Notes: a model not told the origin generated them from the sequence alone. A DNA stretch of 64,000 nt from Caballeronia concitans (GCF_001544615.1 NZ_FCNV02000004.1:1-64000), one strand, 5' to 3'; positions 46,611-56,740 are shown, numbered from the stretch's first letter. Program-made: numbers and translations.

Positions 46611-47036
46611 TCAAACACCGGCGCGACTACCCCTATACCTCCCGCGCGACAGACGCGGCACACTCGGCACCGGTCCCTCGTTCATCTCGATCGCGAGTCT
46701 CAGTCCGATCGTATCGAGCAGTGAGATCAGCGTCTTGAGCGTGGGATTGCCACCCGGCGAAAGCGCGCGATAAATCGATGGCCTGCTTCCGCCGCCCGCA
46801 CGCGATATCGCACCGACGCCGCCTGCCGCGTTCACCACATCGCGCAAGGCCGTCAGCGCGGCGGTGAAGCCATCGGGCTCATGGAGCTTGCGCATCGCGT
46901 CGCATACATATTCGGATGCGAATGCGCGATCGGTGCCGAGTCGCGCGATCAGCTCGGCATCCGGCGGCGTGTAGCGGATGCTATCGGCGGTACGCGCGCG
47001 GTTCGTTCGGCGCGCCGCCTTGCGTGTGGTACGCAT
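46611..47036 (-). CDS. HI1420-like addiction-module antitoxin / XRE-like regulator
   Basis: This 141-aa protein has the HI1420-type antitoxin pattern: ALRDVVNAAGGVGAISRAGGGSRPSIYRALSPGGNPTLKTLISLLDTIGLRLAI, a helix-turn-helix with the RxSxYRALSxxGNPT recognition core. Such antitoxins normally follow a RelE/HigB-like toxin gene. Here the upstream gene (5 bases away) is a DUF4148 protein and no toxin is present, so this is an orphan, perhaps a regulator. Confidence 0.85.
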   Translation of the reverse strand: MRTTRKAARRTNRARTADSIRYTPPDAELIARLGTDRAFASEYVCDAMRKLHEPDGFTAALTALRDVVNAAGGVGAISRAGGGSRPSIYRALSPGGNPTLKTLISLLDTIGLRLAIEMNEGPVPSVPRLSRGRYRGSRAGV

Positions 47037-47041
47037 CCCGC

Positions 47042-47308
47042 TTAGTGATCGGTCTGCGTGTCGGCGACGCCGCCATAGGCCGTGGCATCCTTGCTTTCAT
47101 GCTGCTCGGCGAAAGCGGCCTTATTACGCGCGATGGCGCGAGCGCTTGGCGGATAGTTCGTGCCGTTCGAAGGCAGCAGACCTTGCGCTTCGGCCTGAAC
47201 GAGTTGTTGCTTGACCTCGGCGCGCGTGAGGCCGCTCGTCTGCGCCTGAGCCTGTGCTGCGAAGCCAACGGTCAACGATGCGATAAGCAGAAGAAGCGTC
47301 TTTTTCAT
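47042..47308 (-). CDS. DUF4148 exported protein
   Basis: This 88-aa protein has a signal peptide (cleavage near AQAQT) and the DUF4148 motif LTRAEVKQQLVQAEAQGLLP, with the typical Tyr-Pro-Pro segment. These small periplasmic proteins are abundant in Burkholderia and of unknown function. It is the third gene of a minus-strand set with the 42-aa gene and another DUF4148 protein upstream. Confidence 0.92.
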   Translation of the reverse strand: MKKTLLLLIASLTVGFAAQAQAQTSGLTRAEVKQQLVQAEAQGLLPSNGTNYPPSARAIARNKAAFAEQHESKDATAYGGVADTQTDH

Positions 47309-47335
47309 GATCGGTTCCTTAAAAAACTGAAAGCG

Positions 47336-47464
47336 TTAAGTCGGATTGGAGGATGAGTTGGCAAAGCGCGGACCGTGATCGCGTGCAAAGGCATCGTGCG
47401 ATACGACGCTCAGCGCCCAAACGAGGCTCAAGAGAACGCTCGCGTACACGGGCCATCGCCTCAT
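47336..47464 (-). CDS. 42-aa exported small protein, translationally coupled
   Basis: A short frame starts at ATG 47464, whose ATGA overlaps the stop of the upstream DUF4148 gene. It encodes MRRWPVYASVLLSLVWALSV, a basic N-terminus and hydrophobic core, then a likely signal-peptidase site after DAFA and a short basic, Ser/Asn-rich mature part (RDHGPRFANSSSNPT). It ends 27 bases before the next gene. The 4-base overlap and signal peptide argue that it is real despite its length. I recognise no family. Confidence 0.65.
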   Translation of the reverse strand: MRRWPVYASVLLSLVWALSVVSHDAFARDHGPRFANSSSNPT

Positions 47465-47736
47465 TGCGATGCCTCGCCGTAATGCGAAGCGCCGCTCGCC
47501 TGCGTGCTGGCATTCGCGCCGCCGTACGCATCGCGCGCGGCGACCTTCGCTTCGGCGGCTTGCAGCGCCTGCGGATAATCCGCATCGTGCGTGCTCGGGC
47601 GATAACCCACCGCTTCGAGCTGCGCGAGTTCGGCGCGCACTTGCGCACGCGTCACGTCACCCGGCGCCGATTGCGCGAACGCTGCGAACGGCATCACGGC
47701 CGCCGCTGCCAGCACGGCACACATCAACTTTTTCAT
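47461..47736 (-). CDS. DUF4148 exported protein
   Basis: This 91-aa protein has a signal peptide (cleavage near AFAQS), VTRAQVRAELAQLEAVGYRPS (the DUF4148 motif) and a DADYPQALQAAEAKVAA segment. ATG 47736 starts the signal peptide; the frame upstream is not coding-like. It heads the small-protein operon. It lies 148 bases from the histidine kinase stop. Confidence 0.92.
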   Translation of the reverse strand: MKKLMCAVLAAAAVMPFAAFAQSAPGDVTRAQVRAELAQLEAVGYRPSTHDADYPQALQAAEAKVAARDAYGGANASTQASGASHYGEASQ

Positions 47737-47884
47737 CGTCTTTACCCTCACTGATTCACGGAAGAATGGCGGAGGGTGACTGCCCTCCGAACGCCGCTGC
47801 GTTGTTCGCGACGTTGAGGACATTGTGGAATTCGAGCGCTGTACAGAATCTGACGCTGACGTTACAAGTTTGATATCTTGCGCG

Positions 47885-49303
47885 TCACGAACGCGGGGCC
47901 GCGTGCGGAAAAGACAGCACGAAACGCGTGCTGCGCGCGCCGCTTTCGGCGTGGGCGCGGCCGCCGTGCAGTTCCATGATCGTCCGCACGATAGCGAGTC
48001 CCAGCCCCGCCGACCCGCTCGCCGCGCCCGCGCCGCCACGCGACGGATCACCGCGATAGAAGCGGTCGAACACGCGTTCGAGCATCGACGGTTCGATGGG
48101 CACGCCTTCGTTCTCGACGCATACGCGCACGAACGCCGCGTCCGCATCGACGGAAAGCGTGATGGTTCCATCGCGCGGCGTGTAGCGCACGGCATTGGCG
48201 AGCAGATTGCTCACTGCGCGCCTGAACAATTCGACATCGGCCTTGAGGGGCGCGGAACCGCGCACGGCGATGTGCACACCCGCATCTTCCGCGAGCCCTT
48301 CGAAATACTCGGCGATGCGCTGCAACTCTTCGCCCGCTTCGAACCCGCGCAGATGACGCGCGAATTGCGGGTGCTCCGCGCGCGCGAGAAACAGCACGTT
48401 TTCGATCATGCGCGAGAGGCGATCGCATTCCTCGAGATTGGATGCGAGTAATGTCTGATACTCGTCCGTCGAACGTGGCCGCGCGAGCGCCACTTCCGTT
48501 GCGCCGCGCATATTGGCGATCGGCGTGCGCATGTCGTGCGCGAGATCGGCGGTGAATTGCGACATGCGCTGGAAGCTGCGTTCGAGTCCCGCGAGCATGC
48601 CGTTGAGCGCCGCGATCAGCGGTTCCAGTTCGCTCGGCACGTTGTCCATTGCGATGCGCGTATGGAGCTTGTCCGATGTGACCGTCGCCGCGCTGTTCGC
48701 CATGTTGCGCAGTGGCTTGAGCGCGCGCCGCACGAGAAAGAAGCCGATCGCGAAGGTCAGCAGCACGCCGATTGCGCCCGCGAGATGCAGGCGGTCTCGA
48801 TAGCGGTCGAGCAGCATCCATCGATCGCGCATGTCGCGCACCACGACGATGGTCGCGAGCGTGCCGTCCGTCAGACGCGTGTCGACGGCCAGCACGCGAA
48901 GCGGATCGCCATCGGCTTCGTGCATATCGACGATGGCCTGAGCGGTGATCTGTGCGCCCACGGGCACCGCACGCGACGGCAACGCGACCTGCGCCAGCGC
49001 GGCATCGACATTGTGTTGCACGAGCGGCTTGCGCGCGGCATCGACGATCTTTAGCGACAGCGCGCCGTTGCCGAGGACCTGACTTTCGAGCCGTTCGCGA
49101 TAGCGTTCGATATCCGCATAGCTCTGCAATTCATCGACCAGCCGCCGCGTATGTCGCGCGGCGAGCACGATGTCCAGATCGTCCTGCACATGCACCTGAT
49201 GCGCGAGCGCGAGATACACGAAGGTGCCGACCAGCGCGAACACCGCGAGCGTGGTCGCGGCGAACACGAGCGCGAGCGTCGTGGTGAGCGAACGCGTATG
49301 CAT
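47885..49303 (-). CDS. Heavy-metal-type sensor histidine kinase (CusS/IrlS-like)
   Basis: This 472-aa inner-membrane kinase has two transmembrane helices (about 8-30 and 165-185), a periplasmic sensor domain, HAMP, HisKA with the phospho-His in DLAHDMRTPIANM and a HATPase domain (NLLANAVRYT, GSAGLGLAIVRTIMELHGG). The ATG at 49303 overlaps the response-regulator stop by one base (TGATG), so they form a translationally coupled pair. Proteins of this type respond to copper, silver or zinc in related species. Confidence 0.94.
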   Translation of the reverse strand: MHTRSLTTTLALVFAATTLAVFALVGTFVYLALAHQVHVQDDLDIVLAARHTRRLVDELQSYADIERYRERLESQVLGNGALSLKIVDAARKPLVQHNVDAALAQVALPSRAVPVGAQITAQAIVDMHEADGDPLRVLAVDTRLTDGTLATIVVVRDMRDRWMLLDRYRDRLHLAGAIGVLLTFAIGFFLVRRALKPLRNMANSAATVTSDKLHTRIAMDNVPSELEPLIAALNGMLAGLERSFQRMSQFTADLAHDMRTPIANMRGATEVALARPRSTDEYQTLLASNLEECDRLSRMIENVLFLARAEHPQFARHLRGFEAGEELQRIAEYFEGLAEDAGVHIAVRGSAPLKADVELFRRAVSNLLANAVRYTPRDGTITLSVDADAAFVRVCVENEGVPIEPSMLERVFDRFYRGDPSRGGAGAASGSAGLGLAIVRTIMELHGGRAHAESGARSTRFVLSFPHAAPRS

Positions 49304-49980
49304 CAATCGTGGCCGGGGGTATTGATCACATAGCCGACGCCGCGCACGGTCTGAATGAGCTTGACCTCGAAGTCGTCGTCGATCTTCGCGCGCAACCGGC
49401 GGATCGCGACTTCGACCACGTTGGTATCGCTGTCGAAATTCATGTCCCACACATAGGATGCGATCTGCGTGCGGCTGAGCACTTCGCCATGACGCCGCGC
49501 CAGCAGTTGCAGCAAGGCGAATTCACGCGGCGTCAGATCGATGCGCTTGCCCGCGCGGCGCACCTTGCGGCGGGTCACGTCGATTTCGAGGTCGCCCAGC
49601 GAAATCAGGTCGCTTTCGCGCGGCGGGCCGCGCCGTGCCAGCGAACGCACGCGCGCAAGCAGTTCGACAAAGGCGAAGGGCTTGACGAGATAATCGTCCG
49701 CGCCGAGTTCGAGACCGCGCACGCGGTCCTGCACGTCGTCGCGCGCGGTGAGAAACAGCACGGGCGTGGCCTTTGTTTCGCGCAGACTGCGCACGACGCT
49801 CCAGCCGTCCATGGTCGGCAGCATCACGTCGAGCACGATGACGTCGTAGTTCTCTTCCTTCGCGAGAATCAGACCTTCGGCCCCGTCGCCGACGACATCG
49901 ACGAGATAGCCCGCTTCTTCCAGCCCTTTCTTGATATAGACGCCCGCTTTTTGCTCGTCTTCGACAACCAGTATGCGCAT
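49303..49980 (-). CDS. Response regulator, OmpR family (CusR/IrlR-like)
   Basis: The 225-aa protein has a receiver domain with phospho-acceptor Asp51 ([12 protein letters not shown]), conserved Thr and Lys (FLTAR, LVKPF), and a C-terminal winged-helix DNA-binding domain ([18 protein letters not shown]). The ATG 49980 is chosen because the receiver begins MRILVVEDE. It is the first gene of the two-component operon. Confidence 0.95.
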   Translation of the reverse strand: MRILVVEDEQKAGVYIKKGLEEAGYLVDVVGDGAEGLILAKEENYDVIVLDVMLPTMDGWSVVRSLRETKATPVLFLTARDDVQDRVRGLELGADDYLVKPFAFVELLARVRSLARRGPPRESDLISLGDLEIDVTRRKVRRAGKRIDLTPREFALLQLLARRHGEVLSRTQIASYVWDMNFDSDTNVVEVAIRRLRAKIDDDFEVKLIQTVRGVGYVINTPGHD

Positions 49981-50082
49981 GCTTGGGCCCGCCGACAGCG
50001 ATGGATGAGCCTTAGATTTTACGCAATTGCTTCGCAAAGAGCGTGCAGGGCGTCGGGCACGAGGCGACGAACCCGACTGCCT

Positions 50083-50262
50083 TTACCGCGTTGCACCAAA
50101 TTCGCAAGACGCGATCGAAAACTTGCGACATGAATCAAGTCGCCGAAAACCGACCCGCATCGAGGGCCATCGATCTCGCAGCATTCGAGACGTAGTCTCG
50201 CCGATGATCAAGGTACGCGCGATTCCGACGGACAGGGCAGACATTGTCGCGATAATCAGCAT
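50083..50262 (-). CDS. Possible small membrane protein (59 aa)
   Basis: The frame has a good AGGAGG ribosome site a dozen bases before ATG 50262, a hydrophobic N-terminal segment (LIIATMSALSVGIARTLII) and a basic C-terminal half. Support is the ribosome site and the membrane helix only; no family is recognised, so treat as tentative. Confidence 0.35.
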   Translation of the reverse strand: MLIIATMSALSVGIARTLIIGETTSRMLRDRWPSMRVGFRRLDSCRKFSIASCEFGATR

Positions 50263-50567
50263 ATCCACTTCATCCTCCTGTAAAGGCGTCAAAGGGTCTC
50301 CCTGTCGTTCTCAGCTTTATTAATGTCTTCAGACCTGATCTTCTGTGCGCATGCTTGGTAGACGCTCAGCGCACGTCAAACTCGCCATAACGGATTACGC
50401 AAGCGCCGTTGGCGACACGAAGATGTATCTGCGCTACACGCGAACAGGAAAACTGTTTTGCATCGATGTCGCGATCCTTGGCCGATTACAGTCCGTGACC
50501 ATGCAGTGCCGACGACAACACGACACGCGCTGCATCAGGTTCGACCATCACCAACACGGGCTCCCTC

Positions 50568-51716
50568 ATGAAAAGAAAACTGCTCGCCAGCGCGACTCTT
50601 TGCGCGCTTGCGTATCCGATCGCATCCTCGGCGCAAACTTCCGTCACCCTCTACGGCGTCATCGACGAAGGCTTTGACTACACGAACAATGTCGGGGGCC
50701 ACTCCAACGCGCAGCTGGCGAGTGGATTTGCACAAGGCAGCAGATGGGGGCTGAAAGGCTCGGAGGATCTGGGCGGCGGCAACAAGGCCGTATTCCAGCT
50801 CGAAAACGGCTTCGACGTGAACAACGGCAAGCTCGGGCAGTCGGGGCGTATGTTCGGGCGGCAAGCGTACGTGGGACTGAGTTCCGCGACACTGGGAACA
50901 CTGACCGTCGGTCGTCAATATGATTCGGTGGTCGACTATATCGCGCCGCTGACGGCGAACGGCAACTGGGCCGGCTATCTGCTCTCTCATCCATTCGATA
51001 ACGACAACACGGACAACTCGTTCCGCCTCAACAACGCGGTCAAGTACACGAGCAACAACTACGGCGGATTCACGTTCGGCGGTCTCTACGGCTTCAGCAA
51101 TCAGGCCGGCGGCTTCGCCAATAATCGCGCATACAGTGTGGGCGTGCAGTACGTCTCGGGACCGCTCTCCGCCGCGGCCACGTATATGCAGATCAACAAT
51201 CCGGGCGCCAACGCGGGCGGCTCCCTCGCCGCCGACGACACCGCCTTCTTCGCCGGACGCGAGCGCGTCTGGGGCGCGGGCATCAACTACGCCGTCGCCG
51301 ATGCCGCGACGCTCGGCTTCGTCTACACCCATACGGACCTGAACGATGCCACCGGCTCCGTCTATGTCGGCAACTTCGCCAACACCGCAAGTTCGCTCAA
51401 GTTCGACAATTTCGAACTGAACTTCAAGTACCAGTTCACCAAGGCGCTCTTTGCGGGCGCGATGTACAACTACACGCTGGGTGAATTCGACAGCGCGGCG
51501 GGAAATTCGAAACCGAGGTGGCATCAATTCGGCTTGATGGCGGACTATCAGCTTTCACCCCGCACGGATGCCTATATTCAAGGCATGTATCAGCACGTCG
51601 CGGGCGAAAGCGCAGCGGCGTCGCCGCTCGATCAGGCTTATATCACCGGGGCGGACGCTCCGTCTTCGACGCGCAACCAGTTCGTCGGCCGCGTCGCCGT
51701 TCGACACTTGTTCTAA
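50568..51716 (+). CDS. Outer-membrane porin (Burkholderia OmpC-like)
   Basis: This 382-aa porin has a signal peptide (MKRKLLASATLCALAYPIASSAQ), a TSVTLYGVIDEGFDYTNN start, the LGGGNKAVFQLENGFDVNNG block and a C-terminal Phe (VRHLF). It is the third porin in the window, so substrate specificity cannot be guessed from similarity alone. Convergent with the small membrane-protein gene at 51742. Confidence 0.95.
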   Translation: MKRKLLASATLCALAYPIASSAQTSVTLYGVIDEGFDYTNNVGGHSNAQLASGFAQGSRWGLKGSEDLGGGNKAVFQLENGFDVNNGKLGQSGRMFGRQAYVGLSSATLGTLTVGRQYDSVVDYIAPLTANGNWAGYLLSHPFDNDNTDNSFRLNNAVKYTSNNYGGFTFGGLYGFSNQAGGFANNRAYSVGVQYVSGPLSAAATYMQINNPGANAGGSLAADDTAFFAGRERVWGAGINYAVADAATLGFVYTHTDLNDATGSVYVGNFANTASSLKFDNFELNFKYQFTKALFAGAMYNYTLGEFDSAAGNSKPRWHQFGLMADYQLSPRTDAYIQGMYQHVAGESAAASPLDQAYITGADAPSSTRNQFVGRVAVRHLF

Positions 51717-51741
51717 AGGGAAACGCGCATCGCGACACGAT

Positions 51742-52137
51742 TCAATTCTTCCGATTAGCCCGCGAATCGAGCGCTGTCCCCCGGTTCGGCGCGGGCACTT
51801 CTTCGATATCGGCGCAGGATTCGATATGAAGCTGGACGAGCCATGCTGCCGGACATTCATCCGCAACGACCAGCCGCGATTCTTCTCGCTCATCCGTTAC
51901 TTGCGTGAGATGACCTTTCGATACTGCCGCCTCGAACGCCGAGCCAGCGTGGATCTTCGCCGCGATGACGAGCGCAAACGACACGACGAGCACGATGAGT
52001 CGCGTGGTCTCGTCATTGAAATCATCGAGACGCCCGGACGCAGCCAGAACGAGCAGCGCCAGCGCTTCGGTGATCGCAACCGAGATAGCGAACAGCACGG
52101 CATTCGCGCGCATCCTGGCGAGCACGGCATGTCGCAT
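51742..52137 (-). CDS. Membrane protein of unknown function (131 aa)
   Basis: The protein has two hydrophobic segments (about 12-34 and 47-62) separated by a short polar loop, then a soluble 65-residue C-terminal tail with Asp/Glu clusters. A strong GGGAGG ribosome site precedes ATG 52137. The family is not recognised. It ends 26 bases from the porin stop. Confidence 0.65.
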   Translation of the reverse strand: MRHAVLARMRANAVLFAISVAITEALALLVLAASGRLDDFNDETTRLIVLVVSFALVIAAKIHAGSAFEAAVSKGHLTQVTDEREESRLVVADECPAAWLVQLHIESCADIEEVPAPNRGTALDSRANRKN

Positions 52138-52420
52138 CGAAACCTCCCGTCAAGACCACGAATGAATGGCCCACGCTGAATTGTCGGTTCGCATCCACCA
52201 CGCGACAAGAAACACATCAGAAAAAGAGAATTCCTCCACGCGAGGACACGCGACGCAACCGCGACGTTGGCATCGCTCGCTTAGCTGAGCCTTAGCGATT
52301 GGCTTCGTCACAGGCAGGCCAAACAACGAATCGATGCAAATCTCTATTCCTCGAGCATGCGTATGAATGCCCGTTCTCGAACGCTAGACTCATGTCGAAT
52401 ATCCGCTCCCTCAAATCGCC

Positions 52421-53443
52421 ATGAGATGCCTTCGACTCGCAGCCCTTCTCTGCTTCGCCTGCGTTGCCGCTGTCCAGAGCGTTCACGCGACCGACGCACC
52501 TAAGCTCAACCTGATCACAACGATTCCCTTGCCCGCGATTACCGGCGGAGACTTCGATCATTTCGCCGTCGATCTGGCGCATTCGAAGCTTTACGTCGCA
52601 GCGGAAAAATATGGGTCGATCGAGACGTTCTCGCTGCCCGACGGTCGTCATCTGGCGAGCAATCGGAGGCTCGCGGTCTCGCCGCACAAGATCGAACTGA
52701 TCAAGGACGGGCAAGCATTGATGATTGCCGACGCGGGAGCCGCGCGCCTCGAAATCGTGGACACGATAAGCATGACAGTTCAAAAGCGCATTTCGCTACA
52801 GCCCCAACCTGACAGCGGCGTTCTCGATGCGCGAACCGGAATCTTCTATGTCGGCAACGGCGGCGTTCAAAGCGGCAAGGACTACGCCTATATCAGCATG
52901 GTATCGACGCAAGGCGAATCGTTGCTCGGACGGATTCGCGTCCCGGCGGGCCAGATCAAAGGCATGGCGATCGATCCGCGGACCCGGCGCCTGTTCGTGA
53001 ACTTCCGCGACAAGAACGCCGTCGGCATCATAGATACCGGGACCAACAAGCTCGTCGGAACATGGAGCATTCCGGGCCCTTCCCGCAATTCCGCGATGAC
53101 CCTCGACGCCGAACATCGGCGCCTGTTCATCGGATCGCGCCAGCCGGGAAAGCTCTATGTTCTGAATGTCGATACTGGCAAGATCGTGCAGACACTGGGC
53201 ATTACCGATATCTCCGACGAGATGGCCGTGGACCCCGCGCATGCTTGCGTGTATGTCGCTGGCGAAGGCGGACTCGACGTGATACGGCGCGAACACGACG
53301 GCTCCTACACGAAGGTCCAGCACATCGATACCCACGGCGGAAAAACCTTCGCCTTCGTGCCCGAGTACCACCGCCTCTATGCGGTGCATACGAAGGGTCC
53401 GCTTGCTTCGACAGCCGGCCTGCAAATTTTCGACACGCACTAG
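52421..53443 (+). CDS. YncE-like beta-propeller protein, exported
   Basis: This 340-aa protein has a signal peptide (cleavage near SVHAT) and a seven-bladed YVTN/YncE-type beta-propeller: repeats LYVAAEKYGSIETFSL, GIFYVGNGGV, RRLFVNFRDKNAVGII, RRLFIGSRQPGKLYVLNVDTG and ACVYVAGEGGLDVI. Function in the family is unclear; several bind DNA or metals or act as periplasmic scaffolds. It lies 53 bases before the RND operon, on the same strand. Confidence 0.88.
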   Translation: MRCLRLAALLCFACVAAVQSVHATDAPKLNLITTIPLPAITGGDFDHFAVDLAHSKLYVAAEKYGSIETFSLPDGRHLASNRRLAVSPHKIELIKDGQALMIADAGAARLEIVDTISMTVQKRISLQPQPDSGVLDARTGIFYVGNGGVQSGKDYAYISMVSTQGESLLGRIRVPAGQIKGMAIDPRTRRLFVNFRDKNAVGIIDTGTNKLVGTWSIPGPSRNSAMTLDAEHRRLFIGSRQPGKLYVLNVDTGKIVQTLGITDISDEMAVDPAHACVYVAGEGGLDVIRREHDGSYTKVQHIDTHGGKTFAFVPEYHRLYAVHTKGPLASTAGLQIFDTH

Positions 53444-53496
53444 AAGCAAGATTACGAACTTGTCACTTTCCGGTCAGGGTCGGGCAAAGCGCGCAC

Positions 53497-56400
53497 ATGC
53501 AAACTGCGTCTTCCAGTGCACCGACCGGAAAAGACTTCGTGTGGATCGTTCGACTCGCCCTTCGCCGCCCTTATACGTTCATCGTTCTGGCGCTCCTGCT
53601 GTTCATGATCGGCCCGCTTGCCATTCTGCGCACGCCGACCGATATCTTTCCCAACATCAATATTCCGGTCGTCAGTATCGTCTGGTCGTATAGCGGGTTT
53701 TCCGCCGAGGACATGGCGAACCGCATCACGTCGAACTATGAGCGTGCGCTCACGTCGGATGTCGAGAATATCGAGCATATCGAGTCGCAGTCGCTCAACG
53801 GCGTATCGGTCATCAAGATCTTCTTTCATCCGGGCGCGGACATCAATCGCGCGGTCGCACAAGCCACGTCCAACTCCGCATCCATTCTGCGCATTCTGCC
53901 GCCGGGCACGCTGCCGCCGAATATCATCACGTATAACGCGTCGACGGTGCCGATTCTTCAACTCGGCCTGTCGAGCGACTCATTGCCCGAGCAGACGCTC
54001 TACGATCTCGGCAACAGCTTCGTGCGCACGCAGCTCGCTACTGTCCAGGGCGCGGCCGTGCCCCTGCCCTTCGGCGGCAAGATTCGCCAGATCATGGTCG
54101 ATATCGATCCGCGCAAGTTGCAGGCGAAGGATCTCTCGCCAAGCGACGTGGTGAACGCCGTCAACGCGCAGAATCTGATCCTGCCCGGCGGCACGGCGAA
54201 AATCGGCGCGCGCGAATACAACGTGCAGATGAACGGCAGCACGAACAGCGTCGCCGCGCTCAACGATCTGCCCATCAAGACGATCAAGGGCGGCGTGGTG
54301 TATCTTCGCGATGTCGCGCAAGTACGCGACGGTTACGCGCCGCAAACGAATATCGTGCGCAGCGACGGCAAGCGCGCCGCGCTCCTGACCGTGGAAAAGA
54401 CCGGCAGCACGTCCACGCTCACGATCATTCAGCAGATCCGCTCGATGCTGCCGCAGATTTCCGCGGGCTTGCCCAAGGCGCTGAAGATCACGCCGCTCGC
54501 GGATCAGTCCGTATTCGTCAAGTCTGCGATCATTGGCGTCGTACGCGAAGCGCTCATCGCCGCATGCCTCACCGCGATGATGATCCTGCTGTTCCTCGGA
54601 AGCTGGCGCGCGACGCTGATCATCGCGGTGACGATTCCGCTCTCGGTCATCACCTCGCTCATCGCTTTGTCGGCGCTCGGCGAAACCATCAACATCATGA
54701 CGCTCGGCGGCCTCGCGCTCGCGGTCGGCATTCTGGTGGACGATGCGACGGTGGCCATCGAAAACATCACGCATCATCTGGAAAACGGCGCACCGCTCGC
54801 CGATGCCATTCTCAACGGCTCCGGCGAAATCGCGGTGCCGACCTTCGTGTCCACGCTGTCCATCTGCATCGTGTTCGCGCCGATGTTCCTGCTCTCGGGC
54901 GTTGCGCGTTATCTGTTCGTGCCGATGGCCGAAGCGGTCGTGTTCGCGATGTGCGCGTCGTATTTCTTTTCGCGCACGCTCATCCCGACGCTCGCCATGT
55001 ATCTGCTCAAGGCGCGCGAGCGCGGCGAACCGCGCGGACGCCTTGCGTTTCTCGCGCGCTGGCAGGCGGCGTTCGAGCGGCGTTTCGAAGCCCTGCGCAT
55101 CAGCTACAAGGGCGTGCTTGCAAACGGCATCGGGCATCCGCGCACGGTGATCGCGATCTTCGTCGTGTTCTGTCTCGCTTCGATGACGCTCGTGCCCTTC
55201 ACCGGCCGCGACTTCTTTCCGAGCATCGACACGGGCGAAATCCGTCTGCATATGCGTGCGCCGACCGGCACGCGCATCGAGGAAACTGCGCGGCTGGCGG
55301 ATGAAGTCGAAGCGAAGATCCGCACCGTGATACCCAAGTCCGAGGAAGCGTCGCTGCTCGACAACATCGGCGTGCCGGTGAGCGGGATCAATCTCACGTA
55401 TTCGTCGTCGGCGCCCATCGGCACGGAAGACGCGGACATCATGATCGCGCTCGCGCCCAGTCACGCGCCGACCGCTTCCTATGTCACGAAGCTGCGCGGC
55501 GTGCTCGCGGCATCGTTTCCCGGCACGACCTTCTCCTTCCTGCCCGCCGATATCACGAGCCAGATTCTCAACTTCGGGCAGCCCGCGCCGATCGACATTC
55601 AGATCGTCGGCAGGGACCTCGCGAAGAACCGCGTGGCGGCCAATCAGTTGCTCGCGAAACTGCGTCATGTACGGGGCCTCGTGGATGCGCACATCCAGCA
55701 GCCCGGTGACGCGCCCGCGATCAACATCGACGTGGATCGCACCAAGGCGATGCAGGCGGGGCTCACGCAGAAGGACGTCGCGCAGGATCTGCTGATCTCG
55801 CTGTCCGGCAGTTCGCAGACCACGCCGAACTTCTGGCTCGACCCGAAGAACGGCGTGAGCTATCCGCTCATGACGGAAGTGCCGCAGTACGATATTCATT
55901 CGTTGCAGACGCTCGCTAATTTGCCGCTCAACAAGAGCCAGGCATCGAGCGCGCCGCAAAGCCTTCTCGGCTCGCTCGGCACGATGCGGCGCACGTCGCA
56001 GCAGGCGGTGGTGTCCCACTACAACGTGCGACCCGTGCTCGATATCTACGGTTCCGTGCAGGGCCGCGATCTCGGCAGCGTGGCCGCCGACGTGAACCGG
56101 CTCATCGATCAGGCCAAGGCGCATTTGCCGCCAGGCTCGAGCATCGTCATGCGCGGACAGGTGCAGTCGATGACGCAATCGTTCAGCGGTCTCGGCTCGG
56201 GACTGGCGTTCGCCATCGCGCTCGTCTATCTGCTGATGGTCGTGAATTTTCAGTCGTGGATCGATCCGCTCATCATCATCTGCGGTCTGCCGGCTTCGCT
56301 TGCGGGCATTGCGTGGATGCTGTTCGCAACCGGCACCACGCTGAGCGTACCCGCGTTGACCGGCACGATTCTGTGTATCGGCATCGCGACAGCGAACAGC

Positions 56401-56718
56401 ATTCTCGTCGTCACTGCGGCGCGAGAGAAGCTGCACGAAGGCGCCCAGCCTTGGGACGCGGCGCTCGAAGCGGGCTTCACGCGCTTTCGTCCCGTCATCA
56501 TGACCGCGCTCGCGATGCTGATCGGCATGCTGCCCATGGCGCTCGGTCTGGGCGATGGCGGCGAGCAGAACGCACCGCTCGGACGCGCCGTGATCGGCGG
56601 TCTCGCGCTCGGTACCGTATCGACACTGCTGTTCGTGCCGGTCATGTTCGCGATCGTGCATGCGTGGCTCGCACGCCGCCGCAATGCGCAAGCTGCGCCA
56701 TTCACCGACGCTCAATAA
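53497..56718 (+). CDS. RND efflux permease (HAE1 type)
   Basis: This 1073-aa inner-membrane transporter has 12 transmembrane segments and two large periplasmic domains. It carries the RND proton-relay helix GILVDDATVAIENI and the N-terminal PTDIFPNINIPVVSI motif. The start at ATG 53497 gives the normal RND N-terminus. It exports hydrophobic drugs or solvents through the tripartite complex encoded with the next two genes. The MFP gene begins 22 bases after its stop. Confidence 0.95.
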   Translation: MQTASSSAPTGKDFVWIVRLALRRPYTFIVLALLLFMIGPLAILRTPTDIFPNINIPVVSIVWSYSGFSAEDMANRITSNYERALTSDVENIEHIESQSLNGVSVIKIFFHPGADINRAVAQATSNSASILRILPPGTLPPNIITYNASTVPILQLGLSSDSLPEQTLYDLGNSFVRTQLATVQGAAVPLPFGGKIRQIMVDIDPRKLQAKDLSPSDVVNAVNAQNLILPGGTAKIGAREYNVQMNGSTNSVAALNDLPIKTIKGGVVYLRDVAQVRDGYAPQTNIVRSDGKRAALLTVEKTGSTSTLTIIQQIRSMLPQISAGLPKALKITPLADQSVFVKSAIIGVVREALIAACLTAMMILLFLGSWRATLIIAVTIPLSVITSLIALSALGETINIMTLGGLALAVGILVDDATVAIENITHHLENGAPLADAILNGSGEIAVPTFVSTLSICIVFAPMFLLSGVARYLFVPMAEAVVFAMCASYFFSRTLIPTLAMYLLKARERGEPRGRLAFLARWQAAFERRFEALRISYKGVLANGIGHPRTVIAIFVVFCLASMTLVPFTGRDFFPSIDTGEIRLHMRAPTGTRIEETARLADEVEAKIRTVIPKSEEASLLDNIGVPVSGINLTYSSSAPIGTEDADIMIALAPSHAPTASYVTKLRGVLAASFPGTTFSFLPADITSQILNFGQPAPIDIQIVGRDLAKNRVAANQLLAKLRHVRGLVDAHIQQPGDAPAINIDVDRTKAMQAGLTQKDVAQDLLISLSGSSQTTPNFWLDPKNGVSYPLMTEVPQYDIHSLQTLANLPLNKSQASSAPQSLLGSLGTMRRTSQQAVVSHYNVRPVLDIYGSVQGRDLGSVAADVNRLIDQAKAHLPPGSSIVMRGQVQSMTQSFSGLGSGLAFAIALVYLLMVVNFQSWIDPLIIICGLPASLAGIAWMLFATGTTLSVPALTGTILCIGIATANSILVVTAAREKLHEGAQPWDAALEAGFTRFRPVIMTALAMLIGMLPMALGLGDGGEQNAPLGRAVIGGLALGTVSTLLFVPVMFAIVHAWLARRRNAQAAPFTDAQ

Positions 56719-56740
56719 AGCCACCACTCAGGTCATTAGA

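Noticed and set aside
46454-46663. 69-aa minus-strand frame overlapping the antitoxin 3' end
   Set aside because: No motif, no clear ribosome site, and overlap with a better-supported gene.
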